Shown: positions 7,268 through 14,366 of the stretch, in pieces
Layout: every line of letters starts with the position of its first letter
Position numbering within the stretch: the stretch's first letter is position 1
From: Hymenobacter terricola
GTDB lineage: Bacteria; Bacteroidota; Bacteroidia; Cytophagales; Hymenobacteraceae
Direction: 5' to 3'
Assembly (NCBI RefSeq): GCF_017921975.2
Contig: NZ_JAGEMO020000101.1
Coordinates: 1-34,768, forward strand
DNA length: 34,768 nt
Position numbers and translations under genes: made by a program
The notes under the pieces: model-generated
Told to the model about the DNA's origin: nothing
The model's input: only the letters and a program-made list of their open reading frames with translations
The model's database searches: none

Positions 7268-10200
7268 TTATTGAAGGACGACGCGCTTGGTCAGGTTGGC
7301 AGCGCCCGCTTGCAGGCGCAGGGTGTAGATACCGGCCGTCAGGCCGCCGGCATCCACGACGAAACGGGCACCGGTGGCGGGCAAGGCCGCTGACTGACGG
7401 CGCACTACCTGGCCCAGGGCATTGAGCAACACGGCTTCCACTTGAGTGGCCCCGGCCACGGCGGGCACGAGTACGGTGAAGGCCGCATGGGCCGGGTTCG
7501 GATAGAGCGTCACCTCAGCGGCGGTCAGGGCCGGGGCCGTCGCCAGCACCCGGGCGGCGAAGCGGAGTGTGAAGCGGCCCGTGCCCCCGGTGGCGGCCTG
7601 CGGCGCGCTCACGCTGAAGGAATAGGCGGGCTGCTGGCGCAGGTTAATGGTCAGGCTGGTCACGGCGTCGGTGAGCACGGCATCGAGGGTAGCGGGCAGG
7701 TTGTTGAGGGCGAGGGCCGTCAGGGTGTAGGTGCCCGCCGCAGGCACGGCTACATTTAGGGGCAGCACGGTGGCGGTGGTGAAAGCCGGGCGGCCGTCAA
7801 CGGCCAGGGCCTCGCCGGTGCTGGCCACCGCGGCCAGGTTCAGGCCGGTGGTGTTGGCCAGCTTCAGAGCGTCGTAGGGCGCGTCGAAGGCGGGCGTGGC
7901 CCCGGTTTCGGCGTAGGCGAAGAGGGCATCGGTGAGGCCGCCGGGGCTCCGCAGCTCCAGCTGGACCAGCGGCCGCACGTCAGTGGTCGTGCGCTGGAAG
8001 GGCGTGCCGGGCGAAGTTGCCAGGCGCTGGTTATTGCGGAAAGTGAGCAAACCGCTGGTCTGGCCGCTGCTCACGCGGACGAAAAAGCCCTGCCCCACCG
8101 GCAGCACCGGATTGCCAATGCCGTTGACGTAGCTGCGGTAGCTGCCGCCGTACTGGCTGGCGCTGGCGTACACGTACATGGCGGCATCGAGGCCGGCGCG
8201 GTCGGCGGCGGCCACCAGGCTGTAGTCGAGTGGCGCCGGATACGGATTGCCGAGCAGCTGCCAGCCGGCGTCGGTATCGTTGGCCGAGCCGGCGGCGTTG
8301 CGGGTCAGCGCCACGGGCAGGTCGCCATTATTCAGAGCACCCACGAAATCCACCAGTTCCGCGGCCCCGATATTCACCGCGTAGCCCCGGCCCGCCGCCA
8401 AGGGCGTGGCCAGGCTGGCGGGCACCTCGAAGCCCCGGTCAAACGGCGCGTAGCTGTTGGTGAGCGTCACCCGGCTCTGGTCGTAGTCGAACACAGTGGG
8501 AAAGGGTGTGGTGCTGCCCGGCGTGGCCGAGGCGTTGTAGGCACTGGCCTGGCTCACTTCCGGCCCAAAGCCGGCCGTTGCCAGGTCGGCCACGGTGCTG
8601 CCCGCCACCGGCGCGCTGTAGTGGCGGTAGCCCAAACCGGCGTTCTGGCTGGGGTCGATGTAGCGCTGCACGGTGGCATTGCCGCTCACGCTGCCGGTCC
8701 CGGAATTGTTCACCAACGCGGTGCCGCTGGCATCCGAAAGCAAGGTCAGCGCCTGCCCGCTGGTGGTGAGGTTGCCGCTGGCCGGGGCCAGCACGCCGCG
8801 AATGCTCACCGGCCCGTTTTGGCTGGCGCCGGCCGGGTTGGCAATGGTCAGGCTCCACAACTGGGTGCTGCCGGTCCCGCCGAGGGTTTGGGGCGCAGTG
8901 CCGCTCAGGTTCAGGGTGCCGCCCGTGGCGCTGAAGGTGCCGCTGTTGCTCAGGTTGCCGCGCACATCGAGCGTGCCGCCGCTTATCGTCAGGCTGGCAC
9001 CGCTGCCGATGGCCAGGCCCAGCACGGCCGAGTTGCCGTTGGTTATCAATGGGTAAGGCGAGGAATTGGCCGAAATGGCAACGTCCACGGTGCCGGTGGG
9101 CACGCCGGCCGACCAGTTGGCGGCCGTGTTCCAGTCTGTGGTGCCATTGCCCAGCCAGGTCGTGGAGCCCGTGGCCAGCACCGGCATAAATTCGTAGGCA
9201 CCCAGGTCGGGAGCCGCGCCCACCAGGCGGGGATTACCGGCCACGTCGGTGGTTGACAGTAGGTTGTTCAGGCCCGCGTTAATGGCCGGGCTGTTCGCCG
9301 GCACCCGGAAATTAGTGGTGCTGAAATCAGTGCCGGGGCTCACAAACTGTGGGTCCGTCGTCACCACGTTGGTATTGGTGTAGGCGCCGACGGTGTTATT
9401 GAAAACCGACAAGTTATTTCCCCCAAAAAACAGGTTGAAATTGAACGCGACGTTGGCGGTGTTGTACTTGACCGTGCCCTTGGCTTTGCCAGTGGAGGTT
9501 GAAACAATGTTATTCTGCGCCAGCACGTCCTGGGAGTAGGCCACCACCAGGTCGCCCCCGCCATTGGAGCTGGTTTTTGAGTTGTGGTACAGCGTATTAT
9601 TGATGATATCGGCGTGGTAGCTCTGGAAGAAGACGATGCCCGCGCCGCCGTTGTCCACCAACAGGTTGTTGGCAATTAGGGTGCGGCCCACGTATGCGTA
9701 GGTCGTATTGGTATCGATGATGATGCCGTTGCCGTCCGTCAGGCCTTTGCAGATGCGGCCACCGCTTTGGTACCACGGCACGAGCAGCTGGTTTCCAAAC
9801 ACCCGGTTGCCCCGGATAATGGTGCGGTAGCCGGTGGTGTTGTCCGAGTTCCAGCTGTTAAGCACCGAGATGCCGCTGCTGCCGTAGATGGTGTACCAGG
9901 AATTGTTGTACACCAGGTTGTTCTCAATCGTCACGTAGTCGGCCTCGATGGCGCTGATGCCCGCCTGGCTGCACTCAAACACCTCGTTGCCGCGGATGAG
10001 CAAGTGGTTGGGGTGGCCATTAGCCGGGGCCCCGCGCCCGATGACGGAGATGCCGGTGCCGTTATACAGCGGGTCGACGGTGCCCACGCCATTGGCCGCG
10101 CAGCCGCCGGGCTGGTTGGTAGCCGCCGTCAGGTTAATGTTCCGGTTGCTGCCCTGGATGCGGAACCCGATAATCTGGATGTACGAGGCCGTATTGGCGA

Positions 10201-10546
10201 AGCCAATCCCGTAGTAGGTATTGAACTGGAGCAGTGGCTTTTGGGCATCGCCGGGGTAGTTGCGATAGGTAATGTACCCACCCGCCGCCGTGCCCGAGCG
10301 CCGCACCGTGAACACGGCGCTGGCCGTGCCCGTGTTCACATACGTGCCGGCCCGCACGAACACCGTGTCGCCGGGATTGGTGAGGTCGGCGGCGTATTGG
10401 ATGGTGGCAAACGCGTTGGTGGGACTCAGGCCGGTGCCGTTGGCAGTCGTGTTCGTGCCCCCGGAGGCCGACACGTAATAATTGGTGGCGTGCGCGCCGG
10501 ACAGGCCCGCCAGGGCTAGCAGCGCAGTCAGTAAAAGGTTTTTCAT
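7268..10546 (-). CDS. Secreted right-handed beta-helix protein with T9SS sorting domain (putative polysaccharide-active)
   Basis: The ATG at 10546 gives 1092 residues starting with the signal peptide MKNLLLTALLALAGLSGAHA. The open frame extends upstream to 10666, but those 40 residues do not look like protein. Residues about 22-480 are a parallel beta-helix rich in N-N-x-[IL/V] rungs (IENNLVYNN, IIRGNRVFGN, LIANNLLVDN), with a DUF1565-like start (YYVSASGGTNTTANGTGLSP.NAFATIQYA). A second beta-rich section (about 500-1000) begins with TTWLGNGTTDWNTAANWS. The C-terminus (YPNPA...GQVV...GIYTLRL...KRVVLQ) is the T9SS type A sorting domain, so the protein is exported to the cell surface or medium. 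Beta-helix folds are shared by pectate lyases and other polysaccharide lyases or hydrolases; the neighbouring kduD/kduI make a pectin-like substrate plausible but no catalytic set was identified. Confidence 0.88.
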   Translation of the reverse strand: MKNLLLTALLALAGLSGAHATNYYVSASGGTNTTANGTGLSPTNAFATIQYAADLTNPGDTVFVRAGTYVNTGTASAVFTVRRSGTAAGGYITYRNYPGDAQKPLLQFNTYYGIGFANTASYIQIIGFRIQGSNRNINLTAATNQPGGCAANGVGTVDPLYNGTGISVIGRGAPANGHPNHLLIRGNEVFECSQAGISAIEADYVTIENNLVYNNSWYTIYGSSGISVLNSWNSDNTTGYRTIIRGNRVFGNQLLVPWYQSGGRICKGLTDGNGIIIDTNTTYAYVGRTLIANNLLVDNGGAGIVFFQSYHADIINNTLYHNSKTSSNGGGDLVVAYSQDVLAQNNIVSTSTGKAKGTVKYNTANVAFNFNLFFGGNNLSVFNNTVGAYTNTNVVTTDPQFVSPGTDFSTTNFRVPANSPAINAGLNNLLSTTDVAGNPRLVGAAPDLGAYEFMPVLATGSTTWLGNGTTDWNTAANWSAGVPTGTVDVAISANSSPYPLITNGNSAVLGLAIGSGASLTISGGTLDVRGNLSNSGTFSATGGTLNLSGTAPQTLGGTGSTQLWSLTIANPAGASQNGPVSIRGVLAPASGNLTTSGQALTLLSDASGTALVNNSGTGSVSGNATVQRYIDPSQNAGLGYRHYSAPVAGSTVADLATAGFGPEVSQASAYNASATPGSTTPFPTVFDYDQSRVTLTNSYAPFDRGFEVPASLATPLAAGRGYAVNIGAAELVDFVGALNNGDLPVALTRNAAGSANDTDAGWQLLGNPYPAPLDYSLVAAADRAGLDAAMYVYASASQYGGSYRSYVNGIGNPVLPVGQGFFVRVSSGQTSGLLTFRNNQRLATSPGTPFQRTTTDVRPLVQLELRSPGGLTDALFAYAETGATPAFDAPYDALKLANTTGLNLAAVASTGEALAVDGRPAFTTATVLPLNVAVPAAGTYTLTALALNNLPATLDAVLTDAVTSLTINLRQQPAYSFSVSAPQAATGGTGRFTLRFAARVLATAPALTAAEVTLYPNPAHAAFTVLVPAVAGATQVEAVLLNALGQVVRRQSAALPATGARFVVDAGGLTAGIYTLRLQAGAANLTKRVVLQ

Positions 10547-10800
10547 GGGGTACAATAAGTGGGAATTGGGAGAAACCGGAAGCGCAGCAGAAGCAGGAAA
10601 AACCACTCCATACCCCTGGGCTTTTATTGGAAAAGTTAAAATATGCAACCTGTATTGATGTTGCATTTACATCGGCAATGGCTTATGTAAGCCCAGCTAT
10701 CGAAGTGAACTACTTTGAATTGCTTCACCTAATTTGCTAGCTTTAAGGCCAAAGGGCAAGTTTTAAGGGCAATAAAGTTCGCTGCAATGAAAAATAATTG

Positions 10801-10828
10801 CCGCAAGCGTTGCCGCAAACGCTTGCGG
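10801..10828. promoter_or_regulatory. LacI-family operator 1
   Basis: The inverted arms CCGCAAGCGTT and AACGCTTGCGG (11 bp, perfect) are separated by 6 bases. A second, tighter palindrome GCCGCAA-ACGC-TTGCGGC overlaps the right part. CGCAAACGCTTGCG-like cores are typical LacI/GalR-family operators. The same 28-bp block with two changes occurs at 12046-12073, so the two sites bracket the lacI gene. The likely binding protein is the adjacent LacI regulator, giving autoregulation and possibly control of the divergent beta-helix gene. Confidence 0.8.
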
Positions 10829-10848
10829 CGCGTATCCCTGATGTTAGA

Positions 10849-10880
10849 TTTCGTCTTTAAATTATTTTATTTCACCTTTG
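10849..10880 (+). promoter_or_regulatory. Possible promoter of the lacI gene
   Basis: TTTC at 10849 and CACCTTTG at 10873-10880 are separated by 20 bases. They resemble the Bacteroidota -33 (TTTG) and -7 (TAnnTTTG) elements with one mismatch each. The pair lies about 100 bases before the lacI start and just after operator 1. Confidence 0.35.
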
Positions 10881-10981
10881 ACGTTCCTATTGTCGCTCCG
10901 AAGCATCGCCCTGGCCCAGGCCGCGCCTGAAGGCCTGGCGCGCCGCCCTCATCTTGTCATTATCCAGTTTGCCTCCTCTGC

Positions 10982-12013
10982 ATGAAAAACACCCCGGTTA
11001 CCCTGAAAGCCATTGCCCAGGAGCTGAACATTTCGCTGTCCACGGTGTCGCGGGCGCTGCGCGGCATGCCGGAAGTGCGCGCCGATACGCGGGCGGCCGT
11101 GCACCGGCTGGCCGCCGAGCTGGACTATCTGCCCAACCAGCTGGCCACCAGCCTGGCCCACAGCCGCACCAAAACCATCGGGGTGCTCATGCCCAGCCTG
11201 AGCTACCATTTCTACTCGGCCCTGCTCAACAGCATTGAGGAAGCGGCTATGCAGGCGGGCTACAGCGTGCTGGTGTGCCAGGCCAACGAGTCGCACCTGC
11301 GCGAAATCACCAACATCCAGAACCTGATGCGCAGCCAGGTAGAAGGGTTCCTGATTGCCCTGGCACGCGACACGGACAGCTACGAGCACATCGAGCGCCT
11401 GACCCGCAAGAACATTCCCCTCGTACTGTTCGACCGCTACGCCGAGGGCATCGCCGCCTCCAAGGTGGTCATCGACAACCACGCGGCGGCCTTCAATGCC
11501 ACCGAGCACCTCATCGCCAACGGCTGCCAAACCATTGGCTTCCTGGCCGGGCCGCCGCACCTGCTCATCAGCAACCAGCGGGTGGCCGGCTACCAGGCGG
11601 CCCTGGCCCGGCACGGCCTGCACGCCCGCCCCGAGCACCTGCTCCACTGCGACTTCACCCCGGAAAATGCCGTGGCGCAAACCCTGAAGCTGATGAGCCA
11701 GCGCCCCGCGCCCGATGGCCTGCTGGTAGTGAGCGACCGGATTGCGTTTCCGGCCATGTACGTGCTGCGGCAGGAAGGCATCCGGATTCCCGAGGACCTG
11801 GCCATCGCCAGCTTCAACAACGAGCCGTACGCGGCCCTGCAGTCGCCGGGCCTCACCAGCGTGAGCCAGCCCATCCAGGAAATGGGCTTCGAAACGGTCC
11901 GGCTGCTCCTCAAGCAGCTCAACGCGGAAAGCGAGCAGCTGCCCCTCGAAACCAAGGTGCTCCAAACGCAGCTGGTGGTCCGGGAATCGTCGTTGCGCAA
12001 TGGTTCCAATTGA
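10982..12013 (+). CDS. LacI-family transcriptional regulator
   Basis: The protein has 343 residues, the usual length for the family. An N-terminal helix-turn-helix (VTLKAIAQELNISLSTVSRALRG, residues 5-27) is followed by the hinge DYLPNQLATSLAHSRTKTIGVLMP. A periplasmic-binding-protein-like effector domain occupies about 60-340, ending with a conserved LLLKQL...LVVRES region. It should bind a sugar-derived effector in the cytoplasm and repress or activate nearby genes. Two nearly identical LacI-type operators lie in front of it (10801) and in front of kduD (12046). The effector is therefore probably an intermediate of uronate breakdown such as 2-keto-3-deoxygluconate; the effector is inferred from context only. 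Confidence 0.93.
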   Translation: MKNTPVTLKAIAQELNISLSTVSRALRGMPEVRADTRAAVHRLAAELDYLPNQLATSLAHSRTKTIGVLMPSLSYHFYSALLNSIEEAAMQAGYSVLVCQANESHLREITNIQNLMRSQVEGFLIALARDTDSYEHIERLTRKNIPLVLFDRYAEGIAASKVVIDNHAAAFNATEHLIANGCQTIGFLAGPPHLLISNQRVAGYQAALARHGLHARPEHLLHCDFTPENAVAQTLKLMSQRPAPDGLLVVSDRIAFPAMYVLRQEGIRIPEDLAIASFNNEPYAALQSPGLTSVSQPIQEMGFETVRLLLKQLNAESEQLPLETKVLQTQLVVRESSLRNGSN

Positions 12014-12045
12014 GACGGGCGTAGCTATCCGCAGGAAAATTTTGG

Positions 12046-12073
12046 CCGCAAGCGCTTCCGCAAACGCTTGCGG
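12046..12073. promoter_or_regulatory. LacI-family operator 2, upstream of kduD
   Basis: This 28-bp site matches operator 1 at 26 of 28 positions and keeps the CCGCAA-ACGC-TTGCGG palindrome. It lies 33 bases after the lacI stop and about 114 bases before kduD, so kduD-kduI is the likely controlled transcript. Confidence 0.8.
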
Positions 12074-12096
12074 AAATTAAACCGGGAAGTTGTTTT

Positions 12097-12124
12097 TTTA
12101 AGTCACGACCGCCCCGTAATCTTG
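12097..12124 (+). promoter_or_regulatory. Possible promoter of kduD-kduI
   Basis: TAATCTTG at 12117-12124 differs at one base from the Bacteroidota -7 element TAnnTTTG, with a T-rich -33-like stretch about 20 bases earlier. It lies between operator 2 and the kduD start. The match is weak. Confidence 0.3.
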
Positions 12125-12186
12125 GTGAGAAAACGTTGCCGGCGGCAAGGCTGAGCAACCAATTCAGACACCAAAAAGGGGGAATA

Positions 12187-12957
12187 ATGAGTAGTACATC
12201 GCCTTTTAGCCTGGCTGGCAAGCGCGCCTTGGTCACGGGATGCAACAAGGGCATTGGCCAGGCAATGGCCCTGGGCCTGGCGGCTGCGGGGGCCGATATT
12301 ATTGGCGTGTCGGCTTCGCTGCCCTTTAGTGGCAGCGAGACGGAGCAGCGAGTCCGGGCTCTGGGCCGGGAATTCGCCGCGTACCAGGCCGATTTCAGCC
12401 AGCGCGCGCAAACCGATGCTTTTATCGCGCGGGTGCAGCAGGACTTTCCCCGCATCGACATTCTGATTAACAACGCCGGAACCATTCGGCGCGCCCCGGC
12501 GGCCGAGCACTCCGATGCCGATTGGGACGACGTGCTGGCCATCAACCTGGATGCGCCGTTCCGGCTGGCCCGCGCCATTGGCGGGCAGATGCTGCGCCAG
12601 GGCCGCGGCAAAATTATCTTCACGGCCTCGTTGCTCACCTTTCAGGGCGGCGTGACGGTGCCGGGCTACGCGGCCAGCAAAGGAGCCATTGGCTCGCTGG
12701 TGAAGGCCCTGGCCAACGAGTGGGCCGGCCGGGGCGTCAACGTCAACGCCATCGCGCCGGGCTACATCGCCACCGACAACACCGAAGCCCTGCGCCAGGA
12801 TGCCGACCGCAGCCAGGCCATTTTAAGCCGCATTCCGGCGGGCCGCTGGGGCACGCCCGCCGATTTTCAGGGCCCGGCCGTGTTTCTGGCCTCGGCGGCT
12901 TCCGACTACATCCACGGCACCATCCTCACCGTCGACGGTGGCTGGATGGGCCGTTAA
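12187..12957 (+). CDS. kduD: 2-dehydro-3-deoxy-D-gluconate 5-dehydrogenase (KduD), short-chain dehydrogenase
   Basis: The ATG at 12187 follows AAAGGGGG, a good ribosome site, and gives 256 residues; an upstream ATG at 12136 lacks this and adds non-conserved sequence. The SDR features are all present: cofactor motif TGCNKGIG (17-24), NNAG (95-98), catalytic S148, Y161 and K165, and the C-terminal DGGW ending. The family reduces 2,5-diketo-3-deoxygluconate to 2-keto-3-deoxygluconate with NAD(P)H in the pathway from unsaturated uronates. It is followed after 26 bases by kduI, the preceding pathway step, which makes the KduD assignment much stronger than sequence alone. The LacI operator upstream suggests induction by a uronate intermediate. 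Confidence 0.9.
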   Translation: MSSTSPFSLAGKRALVTGCNKGIGQAMALGLAAAGADIIGVSASLPFSGSETEQRVRALGREFAAYQADFSQRAQTDAFIARVQQDFPRIDILINNAGTIRRAPAAEHSDADWDDVLAINLDAPFRLARAIGGQMLRQGRGKIIFTASLLTFQGGVTVPGYAASKGAIGSLVKALANEWAGRGVNVNAIAPGYIATDNTEALRQDADRSQAILSRIPAGRWGTPADFQGPAVFLASAASDYIHGTILTVDGGWMGR

Positions 12958-12983
12958 ACACGCTTATTTATTATCACCATTCT

Positions 12984-13814
12984 ATGCAACAACGACACGC
13001 CAGCAGCCCCCGGGAAGTAGCGGCTTTCACTACCACCGGGCTCCGGGAAAACTTCCTGGTTGAAGGCCTTTTCCAGCCCGGTCAGGTGCAGCTGGTCTAT
13101 TCGCATTACGACCGCCTGATTGTGGGCGGCGCCATGCCGGGCACCGAACCACTGGAGCTGCCCTGCCCGGAATCCCTCAAAGCCGACTACTTCCTGGAGC
13201 GCCGGGAGCTGGGCATCCTCAACGTAGGCGGCGCGGGCCGGGTGCTGGTGGATGGCATGGCCTATGAGTTGGGCCCGCAGGACTGCCTGTACGTGGGCAG
13301 GGGCGCAGCGGAGGTGCAATTCAGCAGCCACGACGCGGCCCACCCGGCCAGGTTTTACCTGCTTTCGGCCCCGGCGCACGCGGCGCACCCCACCACGTTG
13401 CGCACCCAGGCTCAGGCCACGCCGGTGGCCATGGGGGCCGTGGAAACGGCCAACGCCCGCACCATCTACAAATACATCTACGCCGAGGGCATTCAGAGCT
13501 GCCAGCTGGTGATGGGGCTGACGCAGCTGGCCCCCGGCAGCGTGTGGAACACCATGCCCACTCACACCCACGACCGCCGCACCGAGGCTTACCTCTACTT
13601 CAACCTGCCCGAAGGCCAGCGCGTGCTGCACCTGATGGGCCAGCCGCAGGAAACACGCCCGCTATGGGTGAGCAACGAGCAGGCTATTATTTCCCCGCCG
13701 TGGTCCATCCATTCGGGCTGCGGCACCAGCGCGTACGCCTTCGTCTGGGGCATGGCCGGCGAGAACCGCGAGTACACCGATATGGACGCCGTGGCCCTGC
13801 ACGAGCTGGCTTAG
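12984..13814 (+). CDS. kduI: 5-dehydro-4-deoxy-D-glucuronate isomerase (KduI)
   Basis: The 276-residue product has the usual length and a cupin-like fold with the KduI zinc site: H194 and H196 in PTHTHDRRTEAYLYF, E201, and H243 in PPWSIHSGCGTS. The N-terminal LVEGLF..G...L.Y.HYDR and GG..P segments are also characteristic. It converts 5-keto-4-deoxyuronate, produced by pectate lyases and unsaturated oligouronide hydrolases, into 2,5-diketo-3-deoxygluconate in the cytoplasm. It is the second gene of a two-gene unit with kduD and has no obvious ribosome site, which is common in Bacteroidota. The next enzymes (KdgK, KDPG aldolase) are not in the window. Confidence 0.95.
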   Translation: MQQRHASSPREVAAFTTTGLRENFLVEGLFQPGQVQLVYSHYDRLIVGGAMPGTEPLELPCPESLKADYFLERRELGILNVGGAGRVLVDGMAYELGPQDCLYVGRGAAEVQFSSHDAAHPARFYLLSAPAHAAHPTTLRTQAQATPVAMGAVETANARTIYKYIYAEGIQSCQLVMGLTQLAPGSVWNTMPTHTHDRRTEAYLYFNLPEGQRVLHLMGQPQETRPLWVSNEQAIISPPWSIHSGCGTSAYAFVWGMAGENREYTDMDAVALHELA

Positions 13815-14366
13815 CAATGGCGCTCCCCTACCCCGCTCTTATCCGACCAGATGGCCGCTGATGATGAACTCCCTTGCAAAGTTTGTCCTGCTCGGCGGGC
13901 TTGTCCTGGGACTTTACACCTAGTCGAAATGAATGTCTGCCAGGTCGTGAAATCGCAAGTGGGCGGCGAGCGGGTAGCGCCTTCTTTTGAAAGCTGTCAA
14001 AAGCCAAACTGCACTACAGCTTGCAGGTAGCCATTAAGCAATTGGCTCCAGAAAAACTGGAGGGATTCAAATTTGTCCAGCCTTTTTGGAGGCGGTGTTC
14101 GCCGGCTAGAAGTGGTGGGCTTGTTGGCCTACGGCTTAAACTGGGCTGAATAAGGGAGTTTGCGGCCCGGTGAGCGGGCACAAACCGGCCGTGGCATTGG
14201 CATGATTCTGTGGCACGGACGGTGGGCGAGTTGCCGAATTCAGAACGAAAAGTCCGCCAAGCCGGCGTTGCGCCGTTCGGGCAGAGGCGTCCAAACCCGT
14301 ATATTCGGTAACGCTGGCCGCTTGCTGCCCCGGCAGACCGAGAATTTTCAACCAACTCGTCACCCC
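13815..14366. other. 552-bp intergenic region with possible gene debris
   Basis: No intact gene was recognised. A 19-codon frame from ATG 13864 (MNSLAKFVLLGGLVLGLYT, then stop) looks like the hydrophobic start of a secreted protein. Around 14015-14095 the plus strand reads VAIKQLAPEKLEGFKFVQPFW in one frame, which is protein-like but not assignable. These may be leftovers of a lost member of the uronate locus. The upstream half of the open frame ending at 16418 (14160-14366) does not look coding. Confidence 0.35.

Larger units (their letters stand above)
10547..10981. other. Divergent intergenic region between the beta-helix gene and lacI
   Basis: These 435 bases contain no gene. They are AT-richer than the flanking genes, hold a small palindrome GGCTTA-TG-TAAGCC at 10680-10693, and contain the LacI-type operator at 10801-10828. 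They should hold the promoters of both divergent genes. No clear promoter for the minus-strand gene was recognised. Confidence 0.6.

Noticed and set aside
6843..7393. Plus-strand frames over the REPIN-like repeat and the small PID-CTERM gene
   Set aside because: They read through inverted repeats and opposite a protein with a clear signal peptide and sorting tail.
10547..10666. Upstream extension of the beta-helix gene to 10666
   Set aside because: The 40 extra residues lack protein character, and the signal peptide starts at the ATG at 10546.
14014..14355. 113-codon minus-strand open frame before the first response regulator
   Set aside because: There is no domain, start context or neighbour support, and composition is like other shadow frames.
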